Origin: Galerina marginata
Taxonomy: Eukaryota > Basidiomycota > Agaricomycetes > Agaricales > Galerinaceae
Assembly (NCBI GenBank): GCA_023014335.1
Contig: JAECYW010000007.1
Location: 3,038,001 to 3,102,000, forward strand
Direction: 5' to 3'
DNA: 64,000 nucleotides
Position numbers and translations under genes: made by a program. The notes beneath the pieces are model-generated. The model was not told the origin of the DNA and did not search any database. It saw nothing but the letters and a program-made list of their open reading frames with translations. This document shows, piece after piece, positions 1-11,269 of this stretch; the stretch's first letter is position 1, and each line of letters begins with the position of its first letter.

Positions 1-301
1 AATTGGAATTTCGGCAAGGTGGGCCATAGTATATACCGAGCAAGTGATTATCTAGACTGAAAAGCAAGCGGTAGTTCTTCAAAATTCCTTTCTTAACGGT
101 AAGATTGACTCTGATTGAGCAGGGTATATCCTCGAACGTCGGAATGTCCCAAGAATGCGTCCACTTTCCTATCTGAGTGGTGTTAGTTTTCGTTCAGCCT
201 CTTAAGCCAGATTAACTCGCCTGAATTTTTTGTCTTCCTCAGAGTATGTACGTGTTCCCATTTCTCTGCACAACAAATTCGAAATAATAAGCGGATGACC
301 A
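1..301. other. No recognisable feature
   Basis: AT-rich non-coding sequence. I see no gene, RNA or repeat here that I can support. Confidence 0.5.
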
Positions 302-1285
302 CGATTTTAAACACTCACTAAGCACTTACTTGGTAGTGCTGAATGTTGAGTGTGGCTGCGCTGCAGCTAAGTGCGGTTGCGCAGACCTTGCGCATGCTTG
401 CGCGGGCCTTGAGTGCACTTGCGCAAGTTGCGCAGGGATTGAGTGCACCTGCGCAAGCCTCGAGTGCACTTGCGCAGGCCTTGCGCATGGTTCAAGCGCG
501 CTTGCGCAAACTGGGAGTGAGACTTGCGCATACTATAGCTGGCCGGAGAGACTCTGACTGATAGTACCTATGCGAGCACTCATATTGAATACAGTATGAC
601 AGGTTTGTATTAGGCGACGACTGTACTCAAACAGAAAAGGGGCCTCGGCCGGATGGCCCGGGTTTCATTTTACACCTGACTGAATGCTTTAAGGACCATT
701 CAATCCTTGCTCTAAAGTGTTATAAATAATTTTTGGCTTTAGAATGTATGAATACTAACCAAGTTCTCTCTGAACATTTATTCCAAAGAAGCTGCTGCCG
801 TTTCTGCGCAAGATATTCTGAGCGCAACGTCACGCGTCAGAAGTAAGTCGTGGGAACAGCCTAACTTTGCCGGCCAACGTGCGTGCGAGCTGGTATTACC
901 GCTTCCAATGCAATCCGACGGTCATAATTTTTCGTATGTAAGATTGTATAGATATAGACTACATATATATCAAGTTTTATAGGATAGTAGTTCACGGGGA
1001 CGGAGCTATGATACGAATTAGCATAAATTCGCACGCTGCAACGCTTTTGCCACACGCGAAGTTGTGGTAAAACGGGTGTACCGATGCACTCAGTGAAGTA
1101 AGCTAATCTACGGATAAAGGTTTAATAGTTGAATCTAAGCCAGAATCAAATGAGAACTGGTCAGGATGTGCAGATCTGCAAACCGTGGGTACTTGCGCTT
1201 GCGCATGGTTGCGCCGACTTGCGCACAAAAGCGCTTGCGCAAGCACGCAAGCTGCCACGCGAATTTCCTTTTGCCCCGATTTTAA
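302..1285. mobile_element. Small non-autonomous element with GCGCA arrays (copy 1 of family R2)
   Basis: A direct 9-bp repeat, CGATTTTAA, lies at 302-310 and 1277-1285. The right inner edge ends in TTGCCC, the same end seen at 32,349. Inside are two arrays of the TTGCGCA motif (about 345-530 and 1,185-1,255). Between them is a body homologous to the R2 bodies at 27,694-28,580 and 31,461-32,349, but with its halves in swapped order: 672-850 matches the distal half and 905-1,075 the proximal half. No transposase is present. The left end does not match the right end well, so the left boundary is less certain than the right. Confidence 0.6.
395..500. repeat. GAGTGCACTTGCGCA minisatellite-like array
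   Basis: Short units of the form GAGTGCAC-T-TGCGCA recur with small changes at 410, 440 and 463. They belong to the left subterminal array of the element at 302-1,285. Cysteine-rich open frames across this stretch are only translations of the repeat. Confidence 0.7.
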
Positions 1286-1293
1286 CACTTGAT

Positions 1294-2470
1294 CCATAAA
1301 CTTACTCCCGCGATAAGTTCGGTTTAACGTCTGGACAAGGCGGGATACTCGAGGATATCCCGGACAACTGGTCAATTCCCAGAAGTTTGAAGCCATACAA
1401 ACGACGTCGTCGGTCGAGTTTGCTTACCGTCTGATTTTCATTTTTTTTTGGCGCCTAGCGATGCATATGCACGTGTGCCACCTTGGCGAGAACAATTCCT
1501 TCTTAATTAAGTATGAGGTACCCCATCACTACAGGTAGCTCACGAGGAGATTTAAAATAGAACCAACGCCGGTGTTTGTCCTGGAAGAGCATGTTTATAT
1601 TAAGCTCCAGATCGACCACATGTCGACTTTGGCTACGTCAAATCCAACAGACATGACTCCTGCAAGGAAAACTTGCCTTGAAGTTGATATTGTAGATTTT
1701 GTAAAGGATAGATCGTATTCTGAATTTCTTTTCACGAGGGACCAACGAGAAGACGAGAACTGCCGCAGACCATCGGCCCCATTCTCGTGTGATGTACTTA
1801 GTTTCCAGACCAAGGAATTTGAGCCCAGAGCAGCTTGTTTCAGTCGTAGTGAGGTAGTGTGTCAAAGTCGTAGCTCGCAGGAAGGTTATACATTGGTTAA
1901 TTGTGACGCTTTGTCTCCGGTGAAAGTATGTTTGCGACTCTATTTGAGGCGCATCTCATTTAACCGATGTGACAGCTACAATGTTTGTTTTTCAACTTTT
2001 CAAGTTCCGGAGCTTGGACTGACATGAAAGCACGGCCAGAAATGTCGAAATCTTTCTCGAACTTAACCCAGGGTAGCAAAGTAAACGATAAGATAATCGT
2101 TTGTAAGTGTTGTCACTTCTTAGTGATATTTTAGGACTGTCAGATTGCGAGCGCTAATTTTAATTAGAGCCATTTGGACATGAGAAATGAGTTGAGAACA
2201 TTCCCCCGTCCTCCAACCGGGTCTTAATACGTGACAAAGAGGTCGTGAAAGCGTATTCTGACATATGCCGCGGAATCCAAATGCGAACCAAAAAGAATGA
2301 CACTACCACTTGCTATCTCGCGTGGTTAATTTCGTCGCAGGTAGGTTCCCTATGATCGAATTCATAGTCATATGGTGCTAGAAACTTTACAGTTCACACT
2401 CCTGCCTCCATTTTGTGCGTCCTGGTCTGGAATTGCTTGCACTTCCGGCCCAACAGAGAATGCTACTTGG
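1294..2470. other. Intergenic, no supported gene
   Basis: A 151-codon open frame (1,572-2,027, plus) exists. It shows no family motif, no signal peptide and no codon pattern that separates it from chance, and minus-strand frames overlap it. The last part is the upstream region of the arabinofuranosidase gene. Confidence 0.4.
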
Positions 2471-2474
2471 TAGT

Positions 2475-2486
2475 AAATATATTTAG
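2475..2486 (+). promoter_or_regulatory. TATA-like box of the arabinofuranosidase gene
   Basis: The AT-run AAATATATTTAG lies 60-71 nt before the ATG at 2,546. That is a normal spacing for a fungal TATA element followed by a short leader. Confidence 0.4.
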
Positions 2487-2545
2487 CTTTACCCAACTGT
2501 GCAGCTTAAAAGGGGACACCAGTTTCCTTATTCCTCAATTCAAAT

Positions 2546-4066
2546 ATGCACACTTTGCCCGCTCTAGTTCTTGTTTCCTTGAGCTCCCTCGTCACCGCCA
2601 CTGGGTCCTGCGACGCCACCGCTGGACCCTGCGACATCTACGCCTCTGGCGGCACTCCCTGCGTTGCCGCACACAGCACCACTCGCGCTCTGTACAGCAG
2701 TTACAGCGGCGCTCTCTACCAAGTGCAACGAAATTCGGACAATGCAGTAACCAACATCGCACCGCTGTTCGCTGGCAGTGTCGCAAACGCCGCCCTTCAA
2801 GACTTCTTTTGCGCCAATACAACCTGCGTCATCACCATTATTTACGACCAGTCTGGTCACGGTAATCATCTCACCCAAGCCCCGCCTGGCGCTGTTAGCG
2901 GACTAGATGTCAATGGGTTCGATAACCTCGCCAGCGCGACTGGTGCTCCAGTCACACTGAACGGTCGCAAGGCATATGGTGTCTTCATTTCTCCCGGCAC
3001 AGGCTACCGCAACAATGCCGCCAATGCCACCGCGACCGGAGACGCACCTCAGGGTATATACGCGGTCTTCGACGGTACCCACTTCAATGATGCCTGCTGT
3101 TTCGACTACGGTAACACAGAAACAAGTAGTCACGATACAGGGAATGGCCACGCGGAATCCATCTACTTTGGCGATTCAAGCGGCTCGGGCAGCGGCTCTG
3201 GCAGTGGACCTTGGATCATGGCCGATCTCGAGAACGCCCTGTTCTCTGGATCCAATGTTGGATTAAACACTGGAGACCCGTCAATCTCCCAGCGCTTTGT
3301 AACCGCCATCGTCAAAGGGGAGCCAAACCATTGGGCAATTCGTGGGGGAGACGCTACGTTCGGCTCACTCTCGACGTTCTGGGACGGTCCACGCCCAAAT
3401 GTAGCCGGCTACAACCCCATGAATAAACAGGGCGCCATCGCTCTCGGAGTTGGCGGAGACAACAGCAATGGCGCACAAGGCACGTTTTACGAGGGCGTGA
3501 TGACCTCGGGCTATCCGTCCAACACCACCGAGAACGCAGTGCAAGCCAACATTGTAGCAGCTGGCTACGCCACCACGTCAATGACCAGTGGTCCCGCTCT
3601 CAACGTTGGTGCCTCCATTTCGTTTCGGGCTACCACCGCCTGCTGCACGGCAGACTTTATCGCCCACACCGGCGCCACCGTCAACATTCAAGCCGTCTCA
3701 TCGTCCAGCGACATCACTCTCAAACAGCAGGCGAGCTGGACGGTTCGCACCGGCCTTGGGAACAGCGCATGCTTCTCGTTCGAGTCCAGGGACACCCCCG
3801 GCAGCTTCATAAGGCATTCTAATTTCGTGCTCCAGCTCAACGCCAACGACGGAAGCAAGCAGTTCCACGAAGACGCCACGTTTTGTCCGCAGGCTGGCCT
3901 CAATGGCCAGGGAAATTCGATTCGATCTTGGAATTTCCCAACCCGTTATTTCCGCCACGCCAATGGCACGCTGTTTGCCGCAAGCAACGGTGGTGTTCAC
4001 CCGTTCGATGCCACTGGTTCGTTCATTGATGATGTGAGCTGGGTGATCGGCGATGGCTTCGCTTGA
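2546..4066 (+). CDS. abfB: Secreted alpha-L-arabinofuranosidase B, GH54 with CBM42
   Basis: An intronless 506-residue protein that would release arabinofuranose side chains from arabinoxylan and arabinan outside the cell. Residues 1-18 form a signal peptide. Residues 20-345 match the GH54 catalytic fold: the nucleophile is Glu229 in the MADLEN motif and the acid/base is Asp305 in GGDNS. Both are offset by eight from Glu221/Asp297 of the Aspergillus kawachii enzyme. A small Gly-Ser run (about 212-221) lies just before the nucleophile strand. Residues 348-506 are the CBM42 arabinose-binding beta-trefoil. Length and domain order are normal for the family and no damage is visible. GC-rich codon use contrasts with the AT-rich flanks. 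A broken copy of the CBM42 part lies downstream at 4,920. Confidence 0.95.
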   Translation: MHTLPALVLVSLSSLVTATGSCDATAGPCDIYASGGTPCVAAHSTTRALYSSYSGALYQVQRNSDNAVTNIAPLFAGSVANAALQDFFCANTTCVITIIYDQSGHGNHLTQAPPGAVSGLDVNGFDNLASATGAPVTLNGRKAYGVFISPGTGYRNNAANATATGDAPQGIYAVFDGTHFNDACCFDYGNTETSSHDTGNGHAESIYFGDSSGSGSGSGSGPWIMADLENALFSGSNVGLNTGDPSISQRFVTAIVKGEPNHWAIRGGDATFGSLSTFWDGPRPNVAGYNPMNKQGAIALGVGGDNSNGAQGTFYEGVMTSGYPSNTTENAVQANIVAAGYATTSMTSGPALNVGASISFRATTACCTADFIAHTGATVNIQAVSSSSDITLKQQASWTVRTGLGNSACFSFESRDTPGSFIRHSNFVLQLNANDGSKQFHEDATFCPQAGLNGQGNSIRSWNFPTRYFRHANGTLFAASNGGVHPFDATGSFIDDVSWVIGDGFA

Positions 4067-4919
4067 GTTAGATTGAAATTTTTAACCTAGAGATATCCAT
4101 TTACATACCAATTTTATCCCCGTCATTTGTGCTATGGCCTGTTAAATATATTTCTTGGTCCAATTCAATGCCCGAAGAACCAAAAACCTGAATGAAAGCA
4201 CTCGGGAAGGGACTCTCGAACACTGAATCTCACATTCAGCATGATCATGAATTCCTGTTGACCGGAATCCAAAATCGTGGTTAACGAGCAGTCTGACGAA
4301 CTGTTAATGCCTGGATCGTTCTGCTGGCAAGTGACTGTAGGCTTCCATCGAGACAGATCTCCTTGTACCTAGGTTGAGCCACTTCATCAAGAAAGCTCCA
4401 GTCAGGCTAAAATTATTGAAACTATTTTTCAGTCCCATGCTTTGCCTTTTACAAGCTTACTATAATAATTTCAGAGGTTTCTGAAACTATAATACTCGAA
4501 AGCGTTACTATGGTATACGTTTTTGGAAGAAATCAAGCGACGGAGCAGGTAAAATTTAAATAGCAGTCTACAGATGAGTGTATAATAGCAGGCGATGAAT
4601 GCGTGGAACAAGTTAGGTAAGAAAAAAGTAGTTCCGTCAACGTATTCGCGTAGTACCTGGTTGCTCGTGGTTATTTTACCTCATATTCTACGTCCCCGGC
4701 AAATATGAAGCCAGGGCATTCCTTGCACCCTCTGATGCCATTTTCGCATCTTTGTTAGGTTTATTTTAGCTTTGTTCGTATCTAGCGCGCGCACGGCACA
4801 TCAATGTTTGAGATTTTATTTGTGCCTCTGAACGACTGCCTCCCTCTTTTCCTTACTGCATATTTGGAGTCTGAGTTCGTTACTGTCGCCAGCAACCGAG
4901 TTCTGATCGTGTAAGGACT
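4067..4919. repeat. Start of tandem unit 1 (unit head repeat)
   Basis: After the 3' flank of the arabinofuranosidase gene, 4,200-4,830 is homologous to 10,480-10,920 and, in part, to 34,330-34,560. Shared words include CTGAAACTATAA-ACTCGAA and TCGTATCTAGCGC. It is the head of the tandem unit described below. No gene is seen. Confidence 0.6.
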
Positions 4920-5185
4920 GGGAGAATTTTGGACGGTTCGCACTGGCATTGGGAACAGCGTCTGCTTCTCGTTCGAGTCCAGGAATACCCCCGGCAGCTT
5001 CATAAAGCACTTCAATCTCGAGCTTCTATTCAACGCCAACCATGGCAGCAAGTTTGATCTAATCCTGGAGCTTCACAACTCACTATTTCCGTCAATTCAG
5101 CAGCATGCACTTTGTCGCGAGCAACGGCGATGAACACCAGTTAGGTGAATCGGTTTTGTTCGTCCATGCTGTGAGCTAGGTTGTA
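4920..5185 (+). pseudogene. Broken copy of the arabinofuranosidase CBM42 region
   Basis: The stretch aligns with about 3,739-4,050 of the intact gene. It begins with the words for T-V-R-T and the FSFESR block, continues through the AANG-like end, and finishes near VSW. It has small deletions, frameshifts and substitutions, and stop codons in the original frame. Only the CBM42 part is present, without catalytic domain, signal peptide or promoter. It sits inside the head of tandem unit 1, so it probably arose by local partial duplication followed by decay. It is not expected to make a protein. Confidence 0.85.
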
Positions 5186-5499
5186 GTTGTTTGCGGATTG
5201 TTTTTAATGGTGCCAGGTGACGGTGGTGATAACTACTGGAGCATCAGGCATGAAGATCAGTTCTATTAGTATATAGTAAAAATACCCTCGCTGATATTGA
5301 GGAAATCCTTGGGTCATCCCTAGAGGTTGAGAAAGTATCAAACGAACTCGTTACGCGCACGGAGCCATATAATAGTCATAGAGTTTTCCAGGCCTCTTTG
5401 GTTTACCTAGGGGTTGGCAGGACCTTAAAGAGAAAAATCGAACCCGTCTCTTTTTTTGAATCTTGGTGCCCCTTGAAACCGGCGCTAAATATATTTTGT

Positions 5500-8350
5500 C
5501 CGATTTTGTCTCGATCATTTTGAGCGCTTCTGCGAAGTTGTGCACTTGCATGACCCCCCATGGTGAGCCTATGCATTATGGCCCACCTTTGGTGTTGATT
5601 TTATTACTTGCATCTAACTGGCACTACTTACGAATAAGTAATAATTTAACACCACAATAACAAGCCGTAAGGAAACCCCAAGAGCGGACGCTGGGGTTGA
5701 ATGCCTTAGGCATTTAAACCAAACAACGACAATCCTATCTTTTGCTCCCATTCCAGTCGTCAAATTGAACCAGGGTCCAGCGCACCCTTTCTTTTCCCAT
5801 ACTCAGAACAGTAGCTACCTACCTAGGTTTGTTCTATGTTTCTCTCCTTTACCCTAGCTGGCATCACTGAAATCGTCGACTTTTGCAGTTTTCACACCAC
5901 AGCTTTGACTCGGGAACTTCTAGGCATCCAAAGTGCATCACTTGCACATTTCTGCTTCGATACGAAAGAAAAGCAGATTCCAGGCTCGCGGTAAGCCTTT
6001 CCCTTGGATGGGTTGAAGGAAATCTCGTTGCTGAAGTCTTCTTGCGCAGTTATTGCCCGTGCTTCAAGCCTGGCTTACCGGCTCTGTCTATTCCTCACAT
6101 CCTCTCGACTTCAAGCTCGAGGAGACGCGAATCTGATCCGATTCTTCGAGACCGTGGCAGCCGTATCCCTTTCATCCACCGGAACATCCCCCACCAACCA
6201 GGCGAGCGCTACACTCGATGAAGTCTCCTTGCCGGCGAAGACCACGTTCAGCTTACTGTCTTCACGCGATACGCGATCGTGAGGCCGTTTTTAGCATCTA
6301 GCGCACGAGATCTTTGGCGTGGGGTGCCTGCTGTAGTTTCGGTGTCGAGACATTGGCTGAAGACTGCGAAGGGGGCGAGGTGGCGGCCCGTGGGGCTCTG
6401 ATATGGTGGATTGGGCATGAGGGAGTGGGAGGTGGAATACGCCCAGACGCTAGACGAGGCGATGGCAATTTGGGGGCAAACGAGGTCAGATGTTCAGCGC
6501 AGCTAGAGTACGGCACTCATGTGGACATTTCAGGCTCAGTTCATGGCGCTGGAGGTCTGAACACAAACGTCACCATCATCGACACCGGTGTCCAAACGTT
6601 TGGTTCCCATGCGCGCCGCTTTCTATCACTGCTTACACAGCTTACTCTGGGAAAGCTGGCCGCGATTGACAGCGGGGCGTGTTCGCGAGTACTTACGAAT
6701 GCAACTTGTCCTGCGAATAGGTCCGCACTGGAGATGCAGGACTAGGCGAATATTATATATATGCGCCTCCGAACCCTCCCGGATCAACATTCGCCCACTC
6801 CCTCAACACCAGAATCCTCCCTCCGTCCTTCTCGGTGCAGTACGACAACACCATCACCTCCAACTGCTTGCCCGCTCGAAGGGCACGACTGGCTAGTGAT
6901 ATTCAACCTCCTACAATGTCGTTCCGAGAACCACCACTTTCGACCTGCCTCCGACGTCAGTTTCGCCAGCTACCTAAACTCCAGCCTTCACGCTGCTGCA
7001 CGACGACGAGTTTCTCGTTAGCCTCTTTGCCTTCGCCTGAAAGTCTGACGACATCTTCTACTCAAACGACGTCTAACCCAGTTTGCTATGAGTTTGGGCA
7101 CGCGTCACGGACCTTGGAAGACGAAACTTCGGTCAGAGAAGATCGGTAGTAGGAGGGGAGGCCCGTGGTAGACCTGCGAGGTGATGGCCATGGACGTGGG
7201 ACTAGCACCTACATTCGCAATCGAGGAGGAGGAAGGCAAGGCTAGCCGGAACCCCCGGCCCGCGACGGTGCCTGGATTTGAACGAAAATTTTCACAACAC
7301 ATTTCCTGCCCTCCATTTATCAGGACGATCCTCCTTGTCATCGTCGGCCTTGGTGGTTCGGATATCAAAGTCAGCCTATTCGTCGTCTCTCCCTCAACTT
7401 TCACGTTTCTGAACCCGCTATCGCCTTCGACTCCCGGTACTTCGTCATCACTCGCAACCTCCATTCCTCAGGACGATCTACCTCATCGTCGTCGGCCTTG
7501 GTAGTTTAGTCATCAAAGTCGGCGTACCCGACCCTTCTTTCGACTTTGCGTTTGACCATCGTTTTCGCTTAGTTGTTCGCGCCACGTCACCAATTTCACC
7601 TTCGCCTCAAGTACCTTGGGTTCGCGTGTGCAGCTGTACCTGCAGCTCTATCCTCGTGCACGTCTGCTTATGGCTGTTGCTCGTAACTCCTCCCTCGTGG
7701 TTCCCTTCGACGGTGCAGTTTTGATGATCCTCGTCATTTCGTCACGCACAACTTATGGAACGTGCCGCCAACTATCCAGCCCGTATGAACAAATTCTCCA
7801 GTCGAAAACACAGTTTTTTTCCTCCTGTTCTGGACCTGGAACTCGTTGAACGATTCGTCGATGAGAACATCAGTATGAATACGGCTGGACTATGCTACTG
7901 CCCTGAGGTCAAGCTTTCCGAATTCGTGCCAACGATCCCATATGGAGGGTCTGCAACGGTGATGCAGATGGGCAAGTCAGACGGCGGATGGATATGGGTG
8001 ACGGATAGATGCGAGAAGGGTTAGAGACGGGGGCTTCTGGACGTACAGCCGCCCGGGGGGCAGAAGGAAAGAAGAGGTGAAGCTCGCAGACCTGCTGTCT
8101 CCTGCAACTTTCGCGTTCGGATTTCACTCTGCTTCACCCTGCCAATTTCAACGGTGTTTTCTCAGCCTGCGGTTCTCTGAGATACGTTACGTGCGACTCG
8201 ATTGCGACTGTTCATCCGAAGATGACACCCGCCCTCAAAATTGGTTCAACGCTTGAACTTACAGCGCTATTTCTTAACTCACCGTAAAAGTAGCTAGCCA
8301 TTGGTGAGTCGGTTCTACTTCCAAGTGATGAACACCCTTATTCTGTCGCC
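5500..8350 (+). pseudogene. R1 segment, copy 1 (decayed gene-like repeat)
   Basis: Many short coding-like patches share words with the copies at 11,270, 24,020, 34,680 and 38,380. Examples are the block CCTGCCCTCCATT near 7,300, the GCCTTCACGCTGC block near 6,985 and the GTCTGCTTATGGCTG block near 7,660. A recurring patch translates as LHAAARRR. Stops and shifts break any long frame. I do not recognise the ancestral protein. The last 200 bases (7,920-8,130) are the best local stand-in for the target site of the large insertion at 26,635. Confidence 0.55.
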
Positions 8351-8940
8351 CTGCAGCCGGGACACGGGGAGTGGCTTGCCTAACATATTGTGACCTCTAC
8401 CGGTGTCAACCGGAAGAAGCAAAGAAATTACTATTCAGCCAACGAGGAGTGAAGGTTCTTCGTCAGTCGGAAGACTTTTTCATACATATACGTTCATTTA
8501 TTAACACAGATTGTGTAGGTGTTCTCGCCTACATCATCTACATTAATCTTCACTTAGTGATTTGGTTTCGGGTTCGTGAATAAGGAACGTAGTGCCGGTT
8601 GCCTTCAAATTTCGTTGCAAAAGCAGGCGATAGATATAGTATGTCCGATTTAGTTTCGGTTGTTTTGGATCGTGCCACACAAAGGTGCGTGAATGGGTGT
8701 AAATTTCCAGTGTAAGGAGTTCCTCCCGTCTAGCTTCGGAATATGATCAAAGTGTCGCAAGGGAGTCACGGGCGCCTAAGTAAGATGGTGTTCCCACGCT
8801 TATTGTCCAGCCTCGTTGTAAATCTGGCCTACCTGTTAGGCGAATTCATTGGGCATTTTTTAATTCTCAGATTGGTATACCAATTTCAATGTCAACTCCC
8901 GACTAGGATCAAACAGACATTACTTGCTACTCCGTCCCGT

Positions 8941-10200
8941 TCACACAATGGCAGTTACCTTGTCCGACGAAATGACTTCCACATTCATTTCCTGAGCATC
9001 TTCCACCGTAATCTGTGTCGTATTTTGGCGCGTTGATCGTCCTTGGAATTGAAGGCCAGATAAGTTGCCAATGGTCGATACGTGGATGCTTGTGTCAGCT
9101 GCGAGGCAAACACGAGCAACCATTATAGTTGGTGCGATTCCCTGATAAAAAAATTAATTCAACCTGGCGGTATGATGTGATAGATACTTGCTGTAATTGT
9201 AAACGCTACAGCAATGCCATAAGTATTGAATGCCCTAACAACAGGTCGAGAAGCACTGGAAAAGGTGTTTAAAACCCCCAGTAGCAGTAACGCAAGAGGG
9301 TAGGTCGCAGATGATTGGACTACGATTTCGATTATGTGGCCGAACCGTTTTTTGGGGCCACCACCATCCTTAGAAACCGAATGGATTCTGAATGATATGA
9401 GTAGTGTTGCCAGCAGACTACTCGAAAGTGATGTAAAAAACAGAGCTGATTGAATGGTGTCCATTAGGACTACCATCTGACTTGGAGGTGAGGGGCCGGC
9501 ATGTTCTCCTACAAGTATGGTTTCGACGAGGCAGAGAACTGTTGGAGAAAATTTAGTCCAAATGATTGGCCTCTAGGATTTAAAAACTTGCCTATCTCCG
9601 TAAAGAACAGAAGACAAGGCAGTCCAATCACACGAAGTGATCTATTCCAGACAAAAAAGCACCGCCATATCTATAAGCGAGTCAGAGGATTTTTCGCAGA
9701 TAGAATAATTTACGTACCAGAAGTCCATCAGCAATTACCACCATAAAGCATGTGGGAATGGTCTCTAGGACCAAAGACCATCCATTGGGGGTACTCAGAG
9801 AGGTGTAGCTACTCTCGCGGGTCTCCCCATTTACCACGACATCCCACTCCAAGCGATACCATTGAGTGCCCAACAAGATTATGTCAAGCACATAGAGCAA
9901 GGTAATACTGAAAATTACCATCCGGCGCTGGGAGCCTTTTCTGATTACTATTGTTTTGGTTAGCGATACTATTACCATTCCTACATTCGAACCAGGAAGA
10001 ATTTTTACAATAAAGACTGAGAGTAGCGAGGTAGACCACCGTGTAAGTCCCTATGGTATCTGAACTTAAATCTTGTAAATCTGCAACGCGGAGCGAGGCT
10101 TACCCATTAGGAATGTAAACAGTAACGTGGAATTAAGGTTAGCGCTAAGGACTGATTTCTCGAGAGAAATGAAGGTCAGGTCTGTAGCCTCTATTGACAT
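8941..10200 (-). CDS. Seven-helix membrane protein A, unknown function
   Basis: The spliced model is 10104-10200, 10009-10059, 9718-9947, 9592-9670, 9192-9538 and 8941-9141, coding for 334 residues. Seven hydrophobic segments are visible. Family marks are ADGLL-IWRC-FFVW after helix three and GIAPTIMVARV at the last helix, followed by a polar tail. This type is widespread and expanded in Agaricomycetes and is usually left as hypothetical; a receptor-like or channel role would be a guess. Exon lengths 97, 51, 230, 79 and 201 are identical in paralogue B, which supports the model. Introns 4 and 5 have GC donors (GCAAGT). A TTAAATA box lies about 62 nt upstream of the ATG in A, B and C. Confidence 0.82.
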
Positions 10201-10260
10201 GATGAAGGGTGAGAATTGGGGCAGTAGGTGAGCTAGTAGGTATACCCCTGTCGCGAATCT

Positions 10261-10270
10261 CTTAAATAGT
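10261..10270 (-). promoter_or_regulatory. Conserved TTAAATA promoter box of gene A
   Basis: The box (CTATTTAAG on the coding strand) lies at the same distance from the start codon in genes A, B (34,111) and C (38,139), about 62 nt, within a conserved ATCTCTTAAATA context. It is probably the TATA element. Confidence 0.5.
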
Positions 10271-11269
10271 TTTCAAGTAAGCGAAACAATCGTCGGAATG
10301 AACGCAGACGATTAGGACCATGATCATCGCGTCACAAAAATGGACATTTTGTCTTTCCAACCATCTGACAGACAGAATGGTCAATTCTAAACAGATCACC
10401 TCAGTTCAGCATACGACCATCGCAATTCCCAATCAGATTGGGCCCGTTGACTTCCTGCCTCAGTCTCTTACGCTGAGCTCCACTTTAGCATGATTATGAA
10501 TTCTCGACGCTTCCCATATATTAGCCTATGTTAATAGAGCTCTTCGTGTTCCTAAGTTGAGCAGCGACCTCAAAAACGCTCTGATCAGGCTGGAATTATC
10601 CAATATACTTGCAGTCTCATCGTTGGAATTTTCTAAGCGTAAGCGATTTCTGAAACTATAACACTCGAAGACGTTACCATGTTTTTGAAGAGATCAGGCG
10701 ATGGGGCAAATTAAAGATGAATAGAAGTCGACAAATGACGAGCAGACGACGAATGTTTTGATCAGGTCATTTGTCTCTGGTAATTATTTTACCCTCGTAT
10801 TTTGCAAGTATGAAGACAGTGTATCCCCTTTTGCATCCTCAGATGCCCAGTTGCTAGGTTTTTCTTTTTGTTCGTATCTAGCGCACGCACAGCGCATCAG
10901 CGCTGGTTGGTTTTATTTGTGGGCCTGAATGGTCGCCCAGAGTAAATGAGGATGGTTCGAGGGATTCACATCCTTAGCTTAACAACCGTCGATGGCATAT
11001 TGCGATGGCGACATAAATTTGGCGATAGCGACAGGAATATCTAAGCTTCACGCCTAAGGATGAGGTCTATCGAAACATCATAGAAATAGCCCCCTCAGAC
11101 CATCTGATGACACCGAGCTGATGTTGAGGTTATCCCGGAAGCCGAGAAACCATGGGCTGAACCTGCTACATGTACCGCGGCGGATAGATGGAATCAGAAT
11201 CACGGAGCTCCTTCAGTTTATCGACATACAAGGGCTAAAGATATTTTGTCCTATATTATTTTCAGCGCT

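Larger units (their letters stand above)
4200..10475. repeat. Tandem unit 1 (R1 segment plus seven-helix gene A)
   Basis: The unit has a head (4,200-5,230), a plus-strand R1 segment (about 5,500-8,350) and a minus-strand seven-helix gene (8,941-10,200). The same order recurs at about 10,480-16,000, 22,380-34,320 and 34,330-38,200. Homology covers both the gene and its non-coding flanks, which points to DNA-level segmental duplication rather than retrocopying. Confidence 0.65.

Noticed and set aside
330..561. Cysteine- and alanine-rich open frames of 72-75 codons
   Set aside because: They are translations of the TTGCGCA/GTGCAC array and have no independent support.
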